NCBI RefSeq assembly: GCF_900107265.1
Contig: NZ_FNPJ01000022.1
Location: 1 to 41,628 of the forward strand
DNA: 41,628 nt
Origin: Nitrosomonas sp. Nm33
Lineage (GTDB): Bacteria; Pseudomonadota; Gammaproteobacteria; Burkholderiales; Nitrosomonadaceae
Reading direction: 5' to 3'
Shown: piece after piece, positions 35,290 through 41,628 of the stretch
Layout: each line of letters begins with the position of its first letter
Numbering within the stretch: position 1 is the first letter of the stretch
Position numbers and translations under genes: made by a program
Notes under the pieces: model-generated
Databases searched by the model: none
What the model was told of the DNA's origin: nothing
The model's input: the letters and a program-made list of their open reading frames with translations, nothing else

Positions 35290-35511
35290 TCATGACTCGA
35301 ATTCACTCTTGGAAATCCCGGATTGACGGATGATTGACTAAAGCGTACCAATACGGAGTTCGTCATGGTTTGGAACTGGCACGGTGATCGTTGTCCCCGG
35401 GAGTCTCTTCTGCATGACGATATGATTGCCCCGCTGATGTACTTCCAGAAAACCATGACGTGCAAGAATAATACAGACTTGCTTCCCAGAAAGAACGCGT
35501 AGCTTACCCAA
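35290..35511 (-). pseudogene. hicA: HicA-type toxin with a premature stop
   Basis: HicA is an mRNA-cleaving toxin with a double-stranded-RNA-binding-like fold. The minus strand reads MGKLRVLSGKQVC, GNHIVMQKRLPGTT (His of the active site kept) and DELRIGTL, then TAG at 35338-35340, then continues in frame SIIRQSGISKSEFES to a normal stop. The TAG stands where CAG (Gln) would be expected. The start is a TTG overlapping the hicB end by 8 bp. The truncated form has 57 of about 73 residues and is probably inactive. Confidence 0.75.
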
Positions 35512-35725
35512 CGGTAACCTCGATTTGGGTTATATATACTGCTTCGTGTAACCGTGCCTGAATTTCTTCTTGAGATGCAGTTTCAAAAAAAAGCTCAAGT
35601 GCTTCTCTAAGATTATCACGGGCGTCAGCGACTGTTTCTCCTTGACTGGCGATATCAAGCTCTGGGCAGAGCGACACATATCCAGTCCCTTCACGTTCAA
35701 TAATGGCTGTAAGCTGTCTTCGCAT
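35504..35725 (-). CDS. hicB: HicB-family antitoxin
   Basis: The 73-residue protein has the HicB degenerate-RNase-H-like core: RRQLTAIIEREGTGYVSLCPELDIASQGETVADARDNLREALELFFE. HicB neutralises HicA by direct binding. This short form has no C-terminal DNA-binding domain. AAGGA stands just before the ATG. The antitoxin precedes the toxin gene on the transcript. With hicA interrupted, it is possibly an orphan antitoxin. Confidence 0.88.
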   Translation of the reverse strand: MRRQLTAIIEREGTGYVSLCPELDIASQGETVADARDNLREALELFFETASQEEIQARLHEAVYITQIEVTVG

Positions 35726-35740
35726 AATCCTTACTCTTAA

Positions 35741-36006
35741 AAGGTATCAATCATTGTATCTTGTAAAATGAACGAATTAACCGACTAACAGTACTGTAAT
35801 GAACATTAAAGTATGCTGTAATTTCAAACATTGTGTAATGTCTCGTCTTGTATAACGCATTCATTACCTCTCACCTATCAGTAACGCCGGCAACAATTTC
35901 GTCCATTGATTTCTTGGGCGATTTCTTCGATCGCTTGGTAATATGAATACTATCACTTTGTTTCAAACTAATTAGGTTTGTTGCACTATGCAATGACTGA
36001 CACCTT
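35741..36006 (-). mobile_element. RAYT (REP-associated transposase) remnant 1 with REP-like ends
   Basis: Inverted REP-like ends AAGGTATCAATCATTG (35741) and CAATGACTGACACCTT (about 35989-36004) enclose a decayed frame (35751-35973) reading SLKQSDSIHITKRSKKSPKK, MDEIVAGVTDR, stop, and HYTMFEITAYFNVHYSTVSRLIRSF. This is the C-terminal helix-turn-helix part of Y1-type RAYT transposases. It cuts the KAP gene on its right side. Confidence 0.6.
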
Positions 36007-36008
36007 CT

Positions 36009-36257
36009 TCATGCTCCGAGTACACCGACAACTACGCCCTCGCTTGCATCGAGTTGGAGAACACTTGATGCAAATGATTTCGCTGCGTGCGTTCGACCAA
36101 GCTTGTCATCGGAAAGCTGTCGAACGGGGTTATCTGCAGCAAGCATGCCTTGCCGATCACCCTCTAATCGCTCTGGCACTGGAGGGGAAGGTATTGCATC
36201 TAGGACCGATTCAGTATCCTTGGGTTCTGATAAAATATTCGAGAGCCAGTTCATCAT
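36009..36257 (-). pseudogene. KAP-family P-loop NTPase, N-terminal fragment
   Basis: The 82-residue frame contains PERLEGDRQGMLAADNPVRQLSDDKLGRTHAAKSFASSVLQLDASEGVVVGVLGA and then stops. KAP NTPases continue here with WGSGKTS, the Walker A motif, so the gene is cut just before its ATP-binding site. KAP proteins are often membrane-tethered and linked to phage defence. The stop codon is made at the junction with the RAYT remnant at 35741-36006. The rest of the gene is not in the window. Confidence 0.7.
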
Positions 36258-36564
36258 GTTGATTTATGTCGTCCAACTACAATTAGACATCCGAAATGAT
36301 GTGATATATTACGTCAGAAGTAATATCCAATACTGCAGAATTCATTTTGTCTCCTTATTTTTTATGGAATTACCACCGATTTAGGTTTCATCACAAGAAG
36401 GTGTTAGATCCATAACCAAGAATTCTATTCTTGCGAAGCATAACCATCAACCGTCGTTTCGTGAAATTTATAGTTGAATCCGTGGATTAACCCTCACCGT
36501 ATCCCTAAAAAAACCTTTAGAATGTCGGCCCTTTTCTTGAAATTATAACCCTTAGGTACACACT
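36258..36564. other. Divergent intergenic region
   Basis: This lies between the KAP fragment (minus) and ybiT (plus). An imperfect inverted repeat GATATATTAC/GTAATATC at about 36303-36328 could be an operator of the former KAP gene. I see no gene. Confidence 0.3.
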
Positions 36565-38169
36565 TTGATTACAACAGCCAATATCACCATGCAATTTGGT
36601 GCCAAGCCACTCTTTGAAAATGTTTCCGTAAAATTTGGCGGTGGTAATCGCTATGGTTTGATTGGCGCTAATGGTTGCGGCAAATCCACATTCATGAAAA
36701 TTCTTGGCAAGGATCTTGAGCCCACTTCCGGTAATGTCGCAGTTGACAGCGGTGAACGGGTGGGAAAGCTGCGTCAGGATCAATTCGCTTTTGAAGATTG
36801 TTTCGTCATTGATACTGTACTCATGGGACATGCAGAATTATGGCACGTCAAACAAGAGCGTGACACCATTTATGATAACCCGAACGCCACTGAAGACGAT
36901 TATCTGCATGCCGCCGAACTTGAGTCTCAATTTGCCGAACTGAATGGGTATTCTGCGGAAGCGCGCGCCGGGGAACTGCTTCTTGGGGTAGGCATTCCAT
37001 CTTCCCAGCATCATGGATTGATGAGCGCGATTGCACCAGGATTCAAGTTACGCGTGTTATTGGCACAGGCTTTGTTTTCCAATCCGGATATCTTATTACT
37101 GGATGAACCGACCAATAACCTCGATATCAATACGATCCGCTGGCTGGAAGATGTCATCAATGCCAGCAAAAATACCATTATCATTATCTCCCATGACCGG
37201 CATTTTCTAAACAGCGTCTGCACGCATATGGCTGATCTGGATTACGGTGAGCTACGGATCTATCCCGGCAACTATGATGAATATATGATCGCCTCGACTC
37301 AGGTTCGCGAGCAAATGTTGGCCAATAATGCCAAGAAGAAAACGCAGATTGCGGATTTGCAGTCTTTTGTCAGCCGTTTCTCTGCAAATGCGTCGAAAGC
37401 CAAACAAGCAACTAGCCGTGTGCGGCAGATTGAGAAAATAAAACTTGAAGATGTAAAACCATCCAGTCGCCAATATCCTTTTATCCGGTTTGAAGTGGAT
37501 GACAGGGATAAGCTGCATCGTCTGGCTGTTTCCATCAAAGCAATCAGCAAGGGTTTCCCAGGATTGGATAAACCTTTATTTGATCGGTTAAGCCTCGACA
37601 TAGAAGCCGGCGAGAAAGTGGCCATCATTGGCCCTAACGGAATCGGAAAAACCACGCTACTGCGTTGCCTTGCAGGCGATCTGACACCAGATTCCGGAGA
37701 AATAAAATGGGCCGAGAAGGCGCGCCCCGGTTATTTCCCGCAAGATCATGCAGCTGATTTTGAAGAAACCCTGTCATTGACCGAGTGGATGGATCAGTGG
37801 CGGCAAGGCAATGATGATGATCAAACGATACGCGGCACACTGGGCCGATTATTGTTCTCAGGTGATGACGTAAAAAAATCCACCCGCGTGATTTCCGGCG
37901 GAGAGCAGGGCCGCATGCTCTTTGGCAAGTTGATTCTCCTGAAACCGAATATTTTGCTGATGGATGAACCGACCAATCATTTGGATATGGAATCCATCGA
38001 ATCACTGAATAGCGCGCTTGAGAAATTTACCGGTACTTTGATTTTTATTTCCCATGACCGGGAATTCGTTTCTTCACTGGCCACGCGAATTCTTGAAATG
38101 AAACCGGATGGTATTAATGACTTCAAAGGTAATTACGAAGATTATCTTCAATCACAAGGAATTGAATAA
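36565..38169 (+). CDS. ybiT: ABC-F family ATPase YbiT
   Basis: ABC-F proteins act on the ribosome and have no membrane domain. The 534-residue product aligns along its length with E. coli YbiT: Walker [10 protein letters not shown] and GPNGIGKTT, Walker [12 protein letters not shown] and [11 protein letters not shown], signature [12 protein letters not shown] in the second half, and the linker [13 protein letters not shown] helix pair (about 245-300). The first half has the weak signature usual for YbiT ([12 protein letters not shown]). The start is TTG at 36565 ([12 protein letters not shown]), as expected from the family; an ATG at 36589 would cut into the first strand. Confidence 0.93.
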   Translation: MITTANITMQFGAKPLFENVSVKFGGGNRYGLIGANGCGKSTFMKILGKDLEPTSGNVAVDSGERVGKLRQDQFAFEDCFVIDTVLMGHAELWHVKQERDTIYDNPNATEDDYLHAAELESQFAELNGYSAEARAGELLLGVGIPSSQHHGLMSAIAPGFKLRVLLAQALFSNPDILLLDEPTNNLDINTIRWLEDVINASKNTIIIISHDRHFLNSVCTHMADLDYGELRIYPGNYDEYMIASTQVREQMLANNAKKKTQIADLQSFVSRFSANASKAKQATSRVRQIEKIKLEDVKPSSRQYPFIRFEVDDRDKLHRLAVSIKAISKGFPGLDKPLFDRLSLDIEAGEKVAIIGPNGIGKTTLLRCLAGDLTPDSGEIKWAEKARPGYFPQDHAADFEETLSLTEWMDQWRQGNDDDQTIRGTLGRLLFSGDDVKKSTRVISGGEQGRMLFGKLILLKPNILLMDEPTNHLDMESIESLNSALEKFTGTLIFISHDREFVSSLATRILEMKPDGINDFKGNYEDYLQSQGIE

Positions 38170-38254
38170 ATAGAAACGATGGGCATGAATTATCCTATTT
38201 TTTCAGCATTTTCAGTAACGTACCGGCTTTGCTTATGAACCCGTGGATGAGCCC

Positions 38255-38788
38255 GTGGCATTAAAACCAACCATTTATAAATTCAAAATTGCGCTGACCG
38301 ACCTCAATCGCAATTATTACGATACGCTCAACCTGACCATTGCCCAGCATCCATCCGAAACGCTTGAGCGCATGATGGTGCGCATGCTCGCATTTTGTAT
38401 CAATGCACAGGAATCTCTGGCGCTCACCAAAGGATTGAGTACCGTAGAAGAACCTGACCTATGGGCACATACCCCGGATGGTCGGATTGCCTTATGGATC
38501 GATGTCGGAGAGCCCGCCCCGGATCGAATCAAGAAAGCCACTCGGGTCGCACAAACCGTCAAAGTGTATAGTTTCAATTCCAAATCGAATGTCTGGTGGA
38601 TGCAAGAACAAGCAAAATTCGCCCCACTGACCGCGGCTATTTTTCAGTTTCAATGGTCAAATATCCAGACATTGGCAAAACTGATGCAACGCACGATGGA
38701 TATTTCCGTCACGATTACTGAGGAATCGGCTTATGTGGCCGCGGAATCGGGGGAGTGTGAAGTGAGCTGGGTGACGTTGAAGGGTTAG
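38255..38788 (+). CDS. yaeQ: YaeQ family protein
   Basis: The 177-residue protein begins MALKPTIYKFKIALTDLNRNYYD, continues HPSETLERMMVRMLAF, DEPDLW-like EEPDLWAHTPDG, LWIDVGEPAPDRIKKA and SNVWWMQEQAKF, all typical of YaeQ. The fold is PD-(D/E)XK-like; E. coli YaeQ is known as a suppressor of rfaH loss but its activity is not defined. I chose the GTG at 38255 to match the family N terminus; a GTG at 38243 would add four residues. Confidence 0.9.
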   Translation: MALKPTIYKFKIALTDLNRNYYDTLNLTIAQHPSETLERMMVRMLAFCINAQESLALTKGLSTVEEPDLWAHTPDGRIALWIDVGEPAPDRIKKATRVAQTVKVYSFNSKSNVWWMQEQAKFAPLTAAIFQFQWSNIQTLAKLMQRTMDISVTITEESAYVAAESGECEVSWVTLKG

Positions 38789-38971
38789 TGATTTTTGTGG
38801 AATCTAGTGGTGTGTGTATTTTTTGTGCTGAATTCTGGGTTTTGCCCCTGGTTCCAGTGCTCACTCATTTTCTTGATTAGCGACCTGACCCCATTGTCTG
38901 TGAGTTACCTTGCGCTTCCAATGCGAGTGATGTCGAACGTCGTGCTTCATATTTCAGGTGTGGCTAGAAGC
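38789..38971. other. Intergenic stretch before an attC-like site
   Basis: A 60-codon frame from 38795 that stops inside the attC-like site has no family match and a weak TTG start; it might be a cassette relic. CGACCTGACCCCATTGTC at about 38881 resembles the REP-like sequences further right. Confidence 0.25.
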
Positions 38972-39033
38972 GCCTAACGTTTGACATAAGGGGCGCGCTT
39001 TAGCGCGTCCCGCTTGATGGATGGGTTGTGGGC
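38972..39033 (+). other. Integron attC-like site 1
   Basis: GCCTAAC (an RYYYAAC core) is followed by GTTTGACATAAG, a hairpin GGGCGCGC/GCGCGTCCC, CTTGATGGATG and GGTTGTGGGC. CATAAG and CTTGATG can pair with one extra base, as in attC L''/L' arms. The right core deviates from GTTRRRY. I see no integrase gene in the window. Confidence 0.4.
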
Positions 39034-39093
39034 AAGTTACCATGAACCACCAGCAACCTCTACAGGGAATTCAGCCGTTGCCGGACTAACATG

Positions 39094-39437
39094 AAAAGGT
39101 GTCAGTCATTGTATCTTGCAAAATGAACGAATTGACCGACTAACAGTACTGTAATGAACATTAAAATACACTGCAATTTCAAACATTGTGTAATGTCCCG
39201 TTTTGTATATCGCATTCATTGCCTCTCCTCTGTCAGTAATGTCAGCAACAATTTCGTCCATTGGTTTCTTGGGCGATTTCTTCGATCGCTTTGTAATATG
39301 AATACTATCACTTTGTTTCAAGCTAATATGTTTTTGTACTTCACCAATAAAAGCATTATCGCCTAAATAGGTTTGTTGCACTATGCAATGACTGATACCT
39401 TTTGTTTCCTGCATGCACTATGCAATGACTGATACCT
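39094..39437 (-). mobile_element. RAYT remnant 2 with REP-like ends
   Basis: REP-like AAGGTGTCAGTCATTG (39096) on the left and two copies of TGCAATGACTGATACC on the right (about 39385 and 39421) bound this copy. It contains an open 102-codon frame (see the entry at 39106). It is about 85-90% identical to remnant 1 at 35741-36006 but has an extra 50 bp. Confidence 0.6.
39106..39414 (-). pseudogene. RAYT transposase, C-terminal fragment
   Basis: The 102-residue frame reads QQTYLGDNAFIGEVQKH, RSKKSPKKPMDEIVADITDRGEAMNAIYK and HYTMFEIAVYFNVHYSTVSRSIRSF. The last part is the C-terminal DNA-binding helix-turn-helix of RAYT proteins. The catalytic Y1 HUH domain that should precede it is absent, so the fragment cannot transpose. 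Unlike the copy at 35751 it has no internal stop. Confidence 0.6.
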
Positions 39438-39628
39438 CTTACTTCAAAATACAATGGTAAGCCCTATTTTATGCTAGCACGACCTAACTTTACTCGTTAT
39501 AGCATTTTGCCCTACGCCTAGCAGCAATAATTATTAGAATTTATAAATATATGGTTTTTTTGAACAAAATGTATATATGTAAAATTGATTTATTTTAATC
39601 TATTGATTTAAATGAAAATATTAATTTA

Positions 39629-39657
39629 TTGACATACAGGAATGTCTAGCATAGAAT
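39629..39657 (+). promoter_or_regulatory. Near-consensus sigma-70 promoter with internal dyad
   Basis: TTGACA (39629-39634) and TAGAAT (39652-39657) are separated by exactly 17 bp. The inverted repeat GACAT-N6-ATGTC (39631-39646) overlaps the -35 box and spacer and could be an operator. The promoter lies 63 bp before the small HTH gene. Confidence 0.7.
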
Positions 39658-39719
39658 GACGCCATTGCTAACTGTACGATAGCAGCAAAAACCACCATAT
39701 ACAAAAACAAGGCTTTATT

Positions 39720-39947
39720 ATGGCAGAAGAGACACGGTCACCGATTCAAGAGGCGGTACAGAGTTTAGCAAACGCCCTTGAGTCATCGCAGAACAAATAC
39801 AATCGGGCGCTTTACGATTCTCAACCGCCTGATATTCAGAATCAAATTCTTCAAAATGCTTATAACAATGGAATGTCTGTGGAAAAATTATCCACAATGA
39901 CTGGAGTTCCTAAAAGCACAATTTATTCAAAAATCAAAACGAAATAA
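39720..39947 (+). CDS. Small helix-turn-helix protein
   Basis: The 75-residue protein has a polar N-terminal helix (IQEAVQSLANALESSQNKYNRALYD) and a C-terminal resolvase-type helix-turn-helix, NNGMSVEKLSTMTGVPKSTIYSKIK (about 50-74). I recognise no specific family. The ribosome-binding site is weak (AAGGC at 10 nt). It is transcribed from the strong promoter at 39629, whose dyad it may bind itself. A short hairpin AAGGATGAAAGTCCTCC follows the stop. Confidence 0.6.
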   Translation: MAEETRSPIQEAVQSLANALESSQNKYNRALYDSQPPDIQNQILQNAYNNGMSVEKLSTMTGVPKSTIYSKIKTK

Positions 39948-40073
39948 CAGGGTGAAGGATGAAAGTCCTCCGCTATTAATGCCTTGCTTCTAGTTGCTAT
40001 AACGAGCGATTCCATAATTTTTATATATCTTCCATACTTTTGGAATTAACAGCAACAAAAAGCACAAAGTGTT

Positions 40074-40128
40074 CAAGTCTTGTATTGCAACAAATGCAAA
40101 AAGGGAGAGTATTGCATTGCAAGACTTG
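40074..40128. repeat. Inverted repeat of REP type
   Basis: CAAGTCTTG (40074-40082) and CAAGACTTG (40120-40128) are perfect complements, with partial pairing of TATTGCAA inside. The right arm continues GACACC, like the RAYT-flanking repeats and GCAAGACCTGACCACC at about 40742. Confidence 0.55.
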
Positions 40129-40194
40129 ACACCTCTGTGTGCACAAGCAATGGTGTCAAAAATTATCAAATTTTAATTTTTAAAGGATCTGAAA

Positions 40195-40431
40195 ATGGTT
40201 GATTCATGGTGTGAGTCTCTTCGGTTGCCTAATGGCCGTAAAATATCTGGTGGTGCTGCTAGAAATCGAAGAATTGCAGATGCCGGTGGCATGGACTGCA
40301 TAGTGGAAGAAGTAGCTCGTGATGCTGCTACTCGTGCACTTGCGCGGGCAAATGCAGCTGTAGAAACAAGGGTGATAATTACGAAATTGCAAAAAAGTAG
40401 CAAAAACAGGAATAAAATTGCGGCGACCTAA
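40195..40431 (+). CDS. Uncharacterised small basic protein
   Basis: I do not recognise this 78-residue protein. AAAGGA precedes the ATG at 8 nt, a good ribosome-binding site. It reads MVDSWCESLRLPNGRKISGGAARNRRIADAGG, an alanine-rich helix VEEVARDAATRALARANAAVETRV, and a basic tail KLQKSSKNRNK. After its TAA the same frame stays open for another 40 codons to TGA at 40552, with the non-random-looking YGATAFDVFNAPRERGIKPE; the reading may have been longer once. Confidence 0.45.
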   Translation: MVDSWCESLRLPNGRKISGGAARNRRIADAGGMDCIVEEVARDAATRALARANAAVETRVIITKLQKSSKNRNKIAAT

Positions 40432-40759
40432 AAACAATTATCTCCGCTGCAAGCAACGGGGAATTACGCCGCTTTTCCCTACGGGGCGACCGCCTTTGAT
40501 GTTTTTAACGCCCCAAGGGAGCGGGGAATTAAACCCGAAGAGATTAAATTTTGAGTTTAAAAATTAGAAATAATGGGATCAAATCTTGCGATGCAACACC
40601 TAACTTTCTCTACTTTTTAACGATCCGAGTGACAGTAACGTAATGCGATCTAAATTCATCCGCGATCTGCTCTTAGTGGTCTCGTCATAGTAGATTCCTT
40701 AATTTCTACGAGCCAAAGAGTAATTCAATACCTGTTGTAATGCAAGACCTGACCACCCT
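40432..40759. other. Intergenic stretch with GGGGAATTA repeats
   Basis: CGGGGAATTA occurs at about 40467 and 40519, and GC content is higher than in the neighbours up to 40550. From 40560 to 40759 I see only REP-like GTAATGCAAGACCTGACC at about 40736. There is no supported gene. Confidence 0.3.
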
Positions 40760-40812
40760 CATTGGGTAAGCCGCGTAGTTTAATGCGTTGGCTTGACCTG
40801 TTTGTTATGCGC
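40760..40812 (-). other. Integron attC-like site 2, right part lost
   Basis: On the minus strand, GCATAAC, then CAGGTCAAGCC, AACGC..GCG and GGCTTACCC give the usual R''-L''-loop-L' order; GCC and GGC arms pair. The expected right core is replaced by a REP-like sequence. The upstream gene ends inside the site, as cassette genes often do. Confidence 0.45.
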
Positions 40813-41181
40813 TTCTCCTTGATAGAAACTTGGTATCTGCTCTGGCTTCAGCACACCCAATGCCACAAGCATTATGAGCAGGCCGGCCAAGATGATTGAG
40901 CCAGAACCCCAAGCAGACTTAAACCTAATATGAATACTCACAGCCAGCCATAAACTAGAGCAAAATCCGAATAAAAATAGCATTATTCTTATTTTTGTAT
41001 GCTCATCTGTAACAAACACTAAAACTGTAAATGAAACTACAAACAATACAGACGGAATAATAAGCCAGCGCTTTTGCAGGGCAGGTTCTGGCTTCTGAAA
41101 GTAATCTAAAGGATTAAGTCCATTGTTTTGGAAAAAATTATTTACTTCTTCGGGCGTTCCTTCAACTGGCCCTATTTTCAT
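40780..41181 (-). CDS. Cassette-type membrane protein of unknown function
   Basis: The 133-residue product has a soluble N-terminal part (EGTPEEVNNFFQNNGLNPLDYF) and three predicted membrane helices (about 40-60, 66-84 and 94-112). Its C terminus EAHNKQVKPTH is encoded by the attC-like site; such HNKQVKPT-like tails are typical of integron-cassette proteins. I recognise no domain. It overlaps the upstream gene by 4 bp (ATGA). Confidence 0.6.
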   Translation of the reverse strand: MKIGPVEGTPEEVNNFFQNNGLNPLDYFQKPEPALQKRWLIIPSVLFVVSFTVLVFVTDEHTKIRIMLFLFGFCSSLWLAVSIHIRFKSAWGSGSIILAGLLIMLVALGVLKPEQIPSFYQGEAHNKQVKPTH

Positions 41182-41561
41182 TTTGAGGCTCTCCCCGAGT
41201 TGGGAAGAAGATCTGATACGTCTTTTTCTGCGGCGGAATCACTCCACTGTTTAGGGTTGCTCTCCTTGATATAAATTATGCGATTATCTTCAAGAATTGT
41301 GTTTGTTCCTCCAAAGGAAAATCCCTCTAAGTTCCCGCCAAATGCATGTTGTTTGATCTTTGATAGAGCAGAACCCAACGATTTGCTTTGTTCTTGGTAG
41401 ATATCATCATTTTCGATATTTAAGCCGATAATAAATTCGAGAATAGCTCCTCCGTCTTCTGAAGGATAAACGTTACAAAGAATTCCTATATCTGGTTTTA
41501 AGTAAGGAGTAATTCTTCGCCTGAAATTATTTAACGTGAGTTCGACATAAGAATCACAACC
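41178..41561 (-). CDS. Uncharacterised protein, start unclear
   Basis: The frame is open from just after a TAG (41562-41564) and reads GCDSYVELTLNNFRRR, DIGILCNVYPSEDGGAILEFIIGLNIEND, SALSKIKQHAFGGNLEGFSFGG and NPKQWSDSAAEKDV. There is no good start codon near the 5' end; the first is a TTG at 41378 that would leave most of the sequence out. Upstream of the TAG the frame continues plausibly (LHLISDSLKLFHL), so it may be a gene with a nonsense mutation or an unusual start. It is coupled to the cassette-type gene downstream. Confidence 0.45.
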   Translation of the reverse strand, partial: GCDSYVELTLNNFRRRITPYLKPDIGILCNVYPSEDGGAILEFIIGLNIENDDIYQEQSKSLGSALSKIKQHAFGGNLEGFSFGGTNTILEDNRIIYIKESNPKQWSDSAAEKDVSDLLPNSGRASK

Positions 41562-41628
41562 CTACAAGTGGAAGAGCTTGAGTGAATCTGATATTAAGTG
41601 AAGGTTTCTTCTCGCGGAACGTGTAAGC

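Noticed and set aside
35211..35465. 84-codon minus-strand frame over hicA
   Set aside because: It is out of frame with the clear HicA similarity and is a shadow of it.
38795..38977. 60-codon frame ending in the attC-like site as a cassette gene
   Set aside because: It has a TTG start without a ribosome-binding site and no recognisable content; kept only as a remark.
39958..39985. GGTGAAGGATGAAAGTCC as the 5' end of a group II intron or retroelement
   Set aside because: There is no reverse transcriptase, no domain V-like hairpin and no intron boundary; a short hairpin explains it.

Overview
The window looks like the chromosome of a betaproteobacterium, most likely a Nitrosomonas-like ammonia oxidiser. 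That placement rests on gene families and context (the sigma factor/DUF3619/DUF3106 operon, the DUF1854-linked cyanophycin locus, moderate GC, dense small mobile elements); no ammonia-oxidation gene lies in the window, so it is an inference.

Layout. 1-1846 is decayed mobile DNA: the end of an IS3-family element that has cut a phoH-like gene, ISNCY-like and IS110-like transposase scraps, and old repeats. 1847-2380 is a small heat-shock protein. 2643-8183 is a complete phosphate-uptake operon, pstSCAB-phoU, behind a textbook Pho box. 8358-18332 is a divalent-cation region: an EcsC-family protein, a P2-type (Ca2+-like) ATPase with an N-terminal HMA_2-like domain, a divergent MetK overlapping it by 4 bp, two small HMA_2-like proteins flanking a DUF5132 protein, a CaCA-type exchanger and an MgtE-like transporter. 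The 5' end of the ATPase gene is in a recent 565-bp tandem duplication. 18449-22090 carries small non-autonomous elements with TTAAN target duplications, one of which splits an acyltransferase gene, and a sigma factor/DUF3619/DUF3106 operon.

22220-30220 is a nitrogen-storage locus: an ABC exporter with a zinc ribbon, a DUF1854 protein, and two cyanophycin synthetases, the first lacking the Mur-ligase C-terminal domain and with an altered P-loop. After a small two-cysteine membrane-anchored protein and an OsmC pseudogene come ppsA-ppsR (PEP synthase and its regulatory kinase/phosphorylase). The right end is accessory: hicB with a nonsense-mutated hicA, two RAYT-type transposase remnants, a KAP NTPase cut just before its Walker A motif, ybiT, yaeQ, attC-like sites with cassette-type genes, and a small HTH protein behind a near-consensus promoter.

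The candidate for an undescribed system is the 8358-18332 block, where Ca2+/Mg2+ transport modules, HMA_2/DUF5132 proteins and a MetK paralogue with substituted active-site positions sit together.
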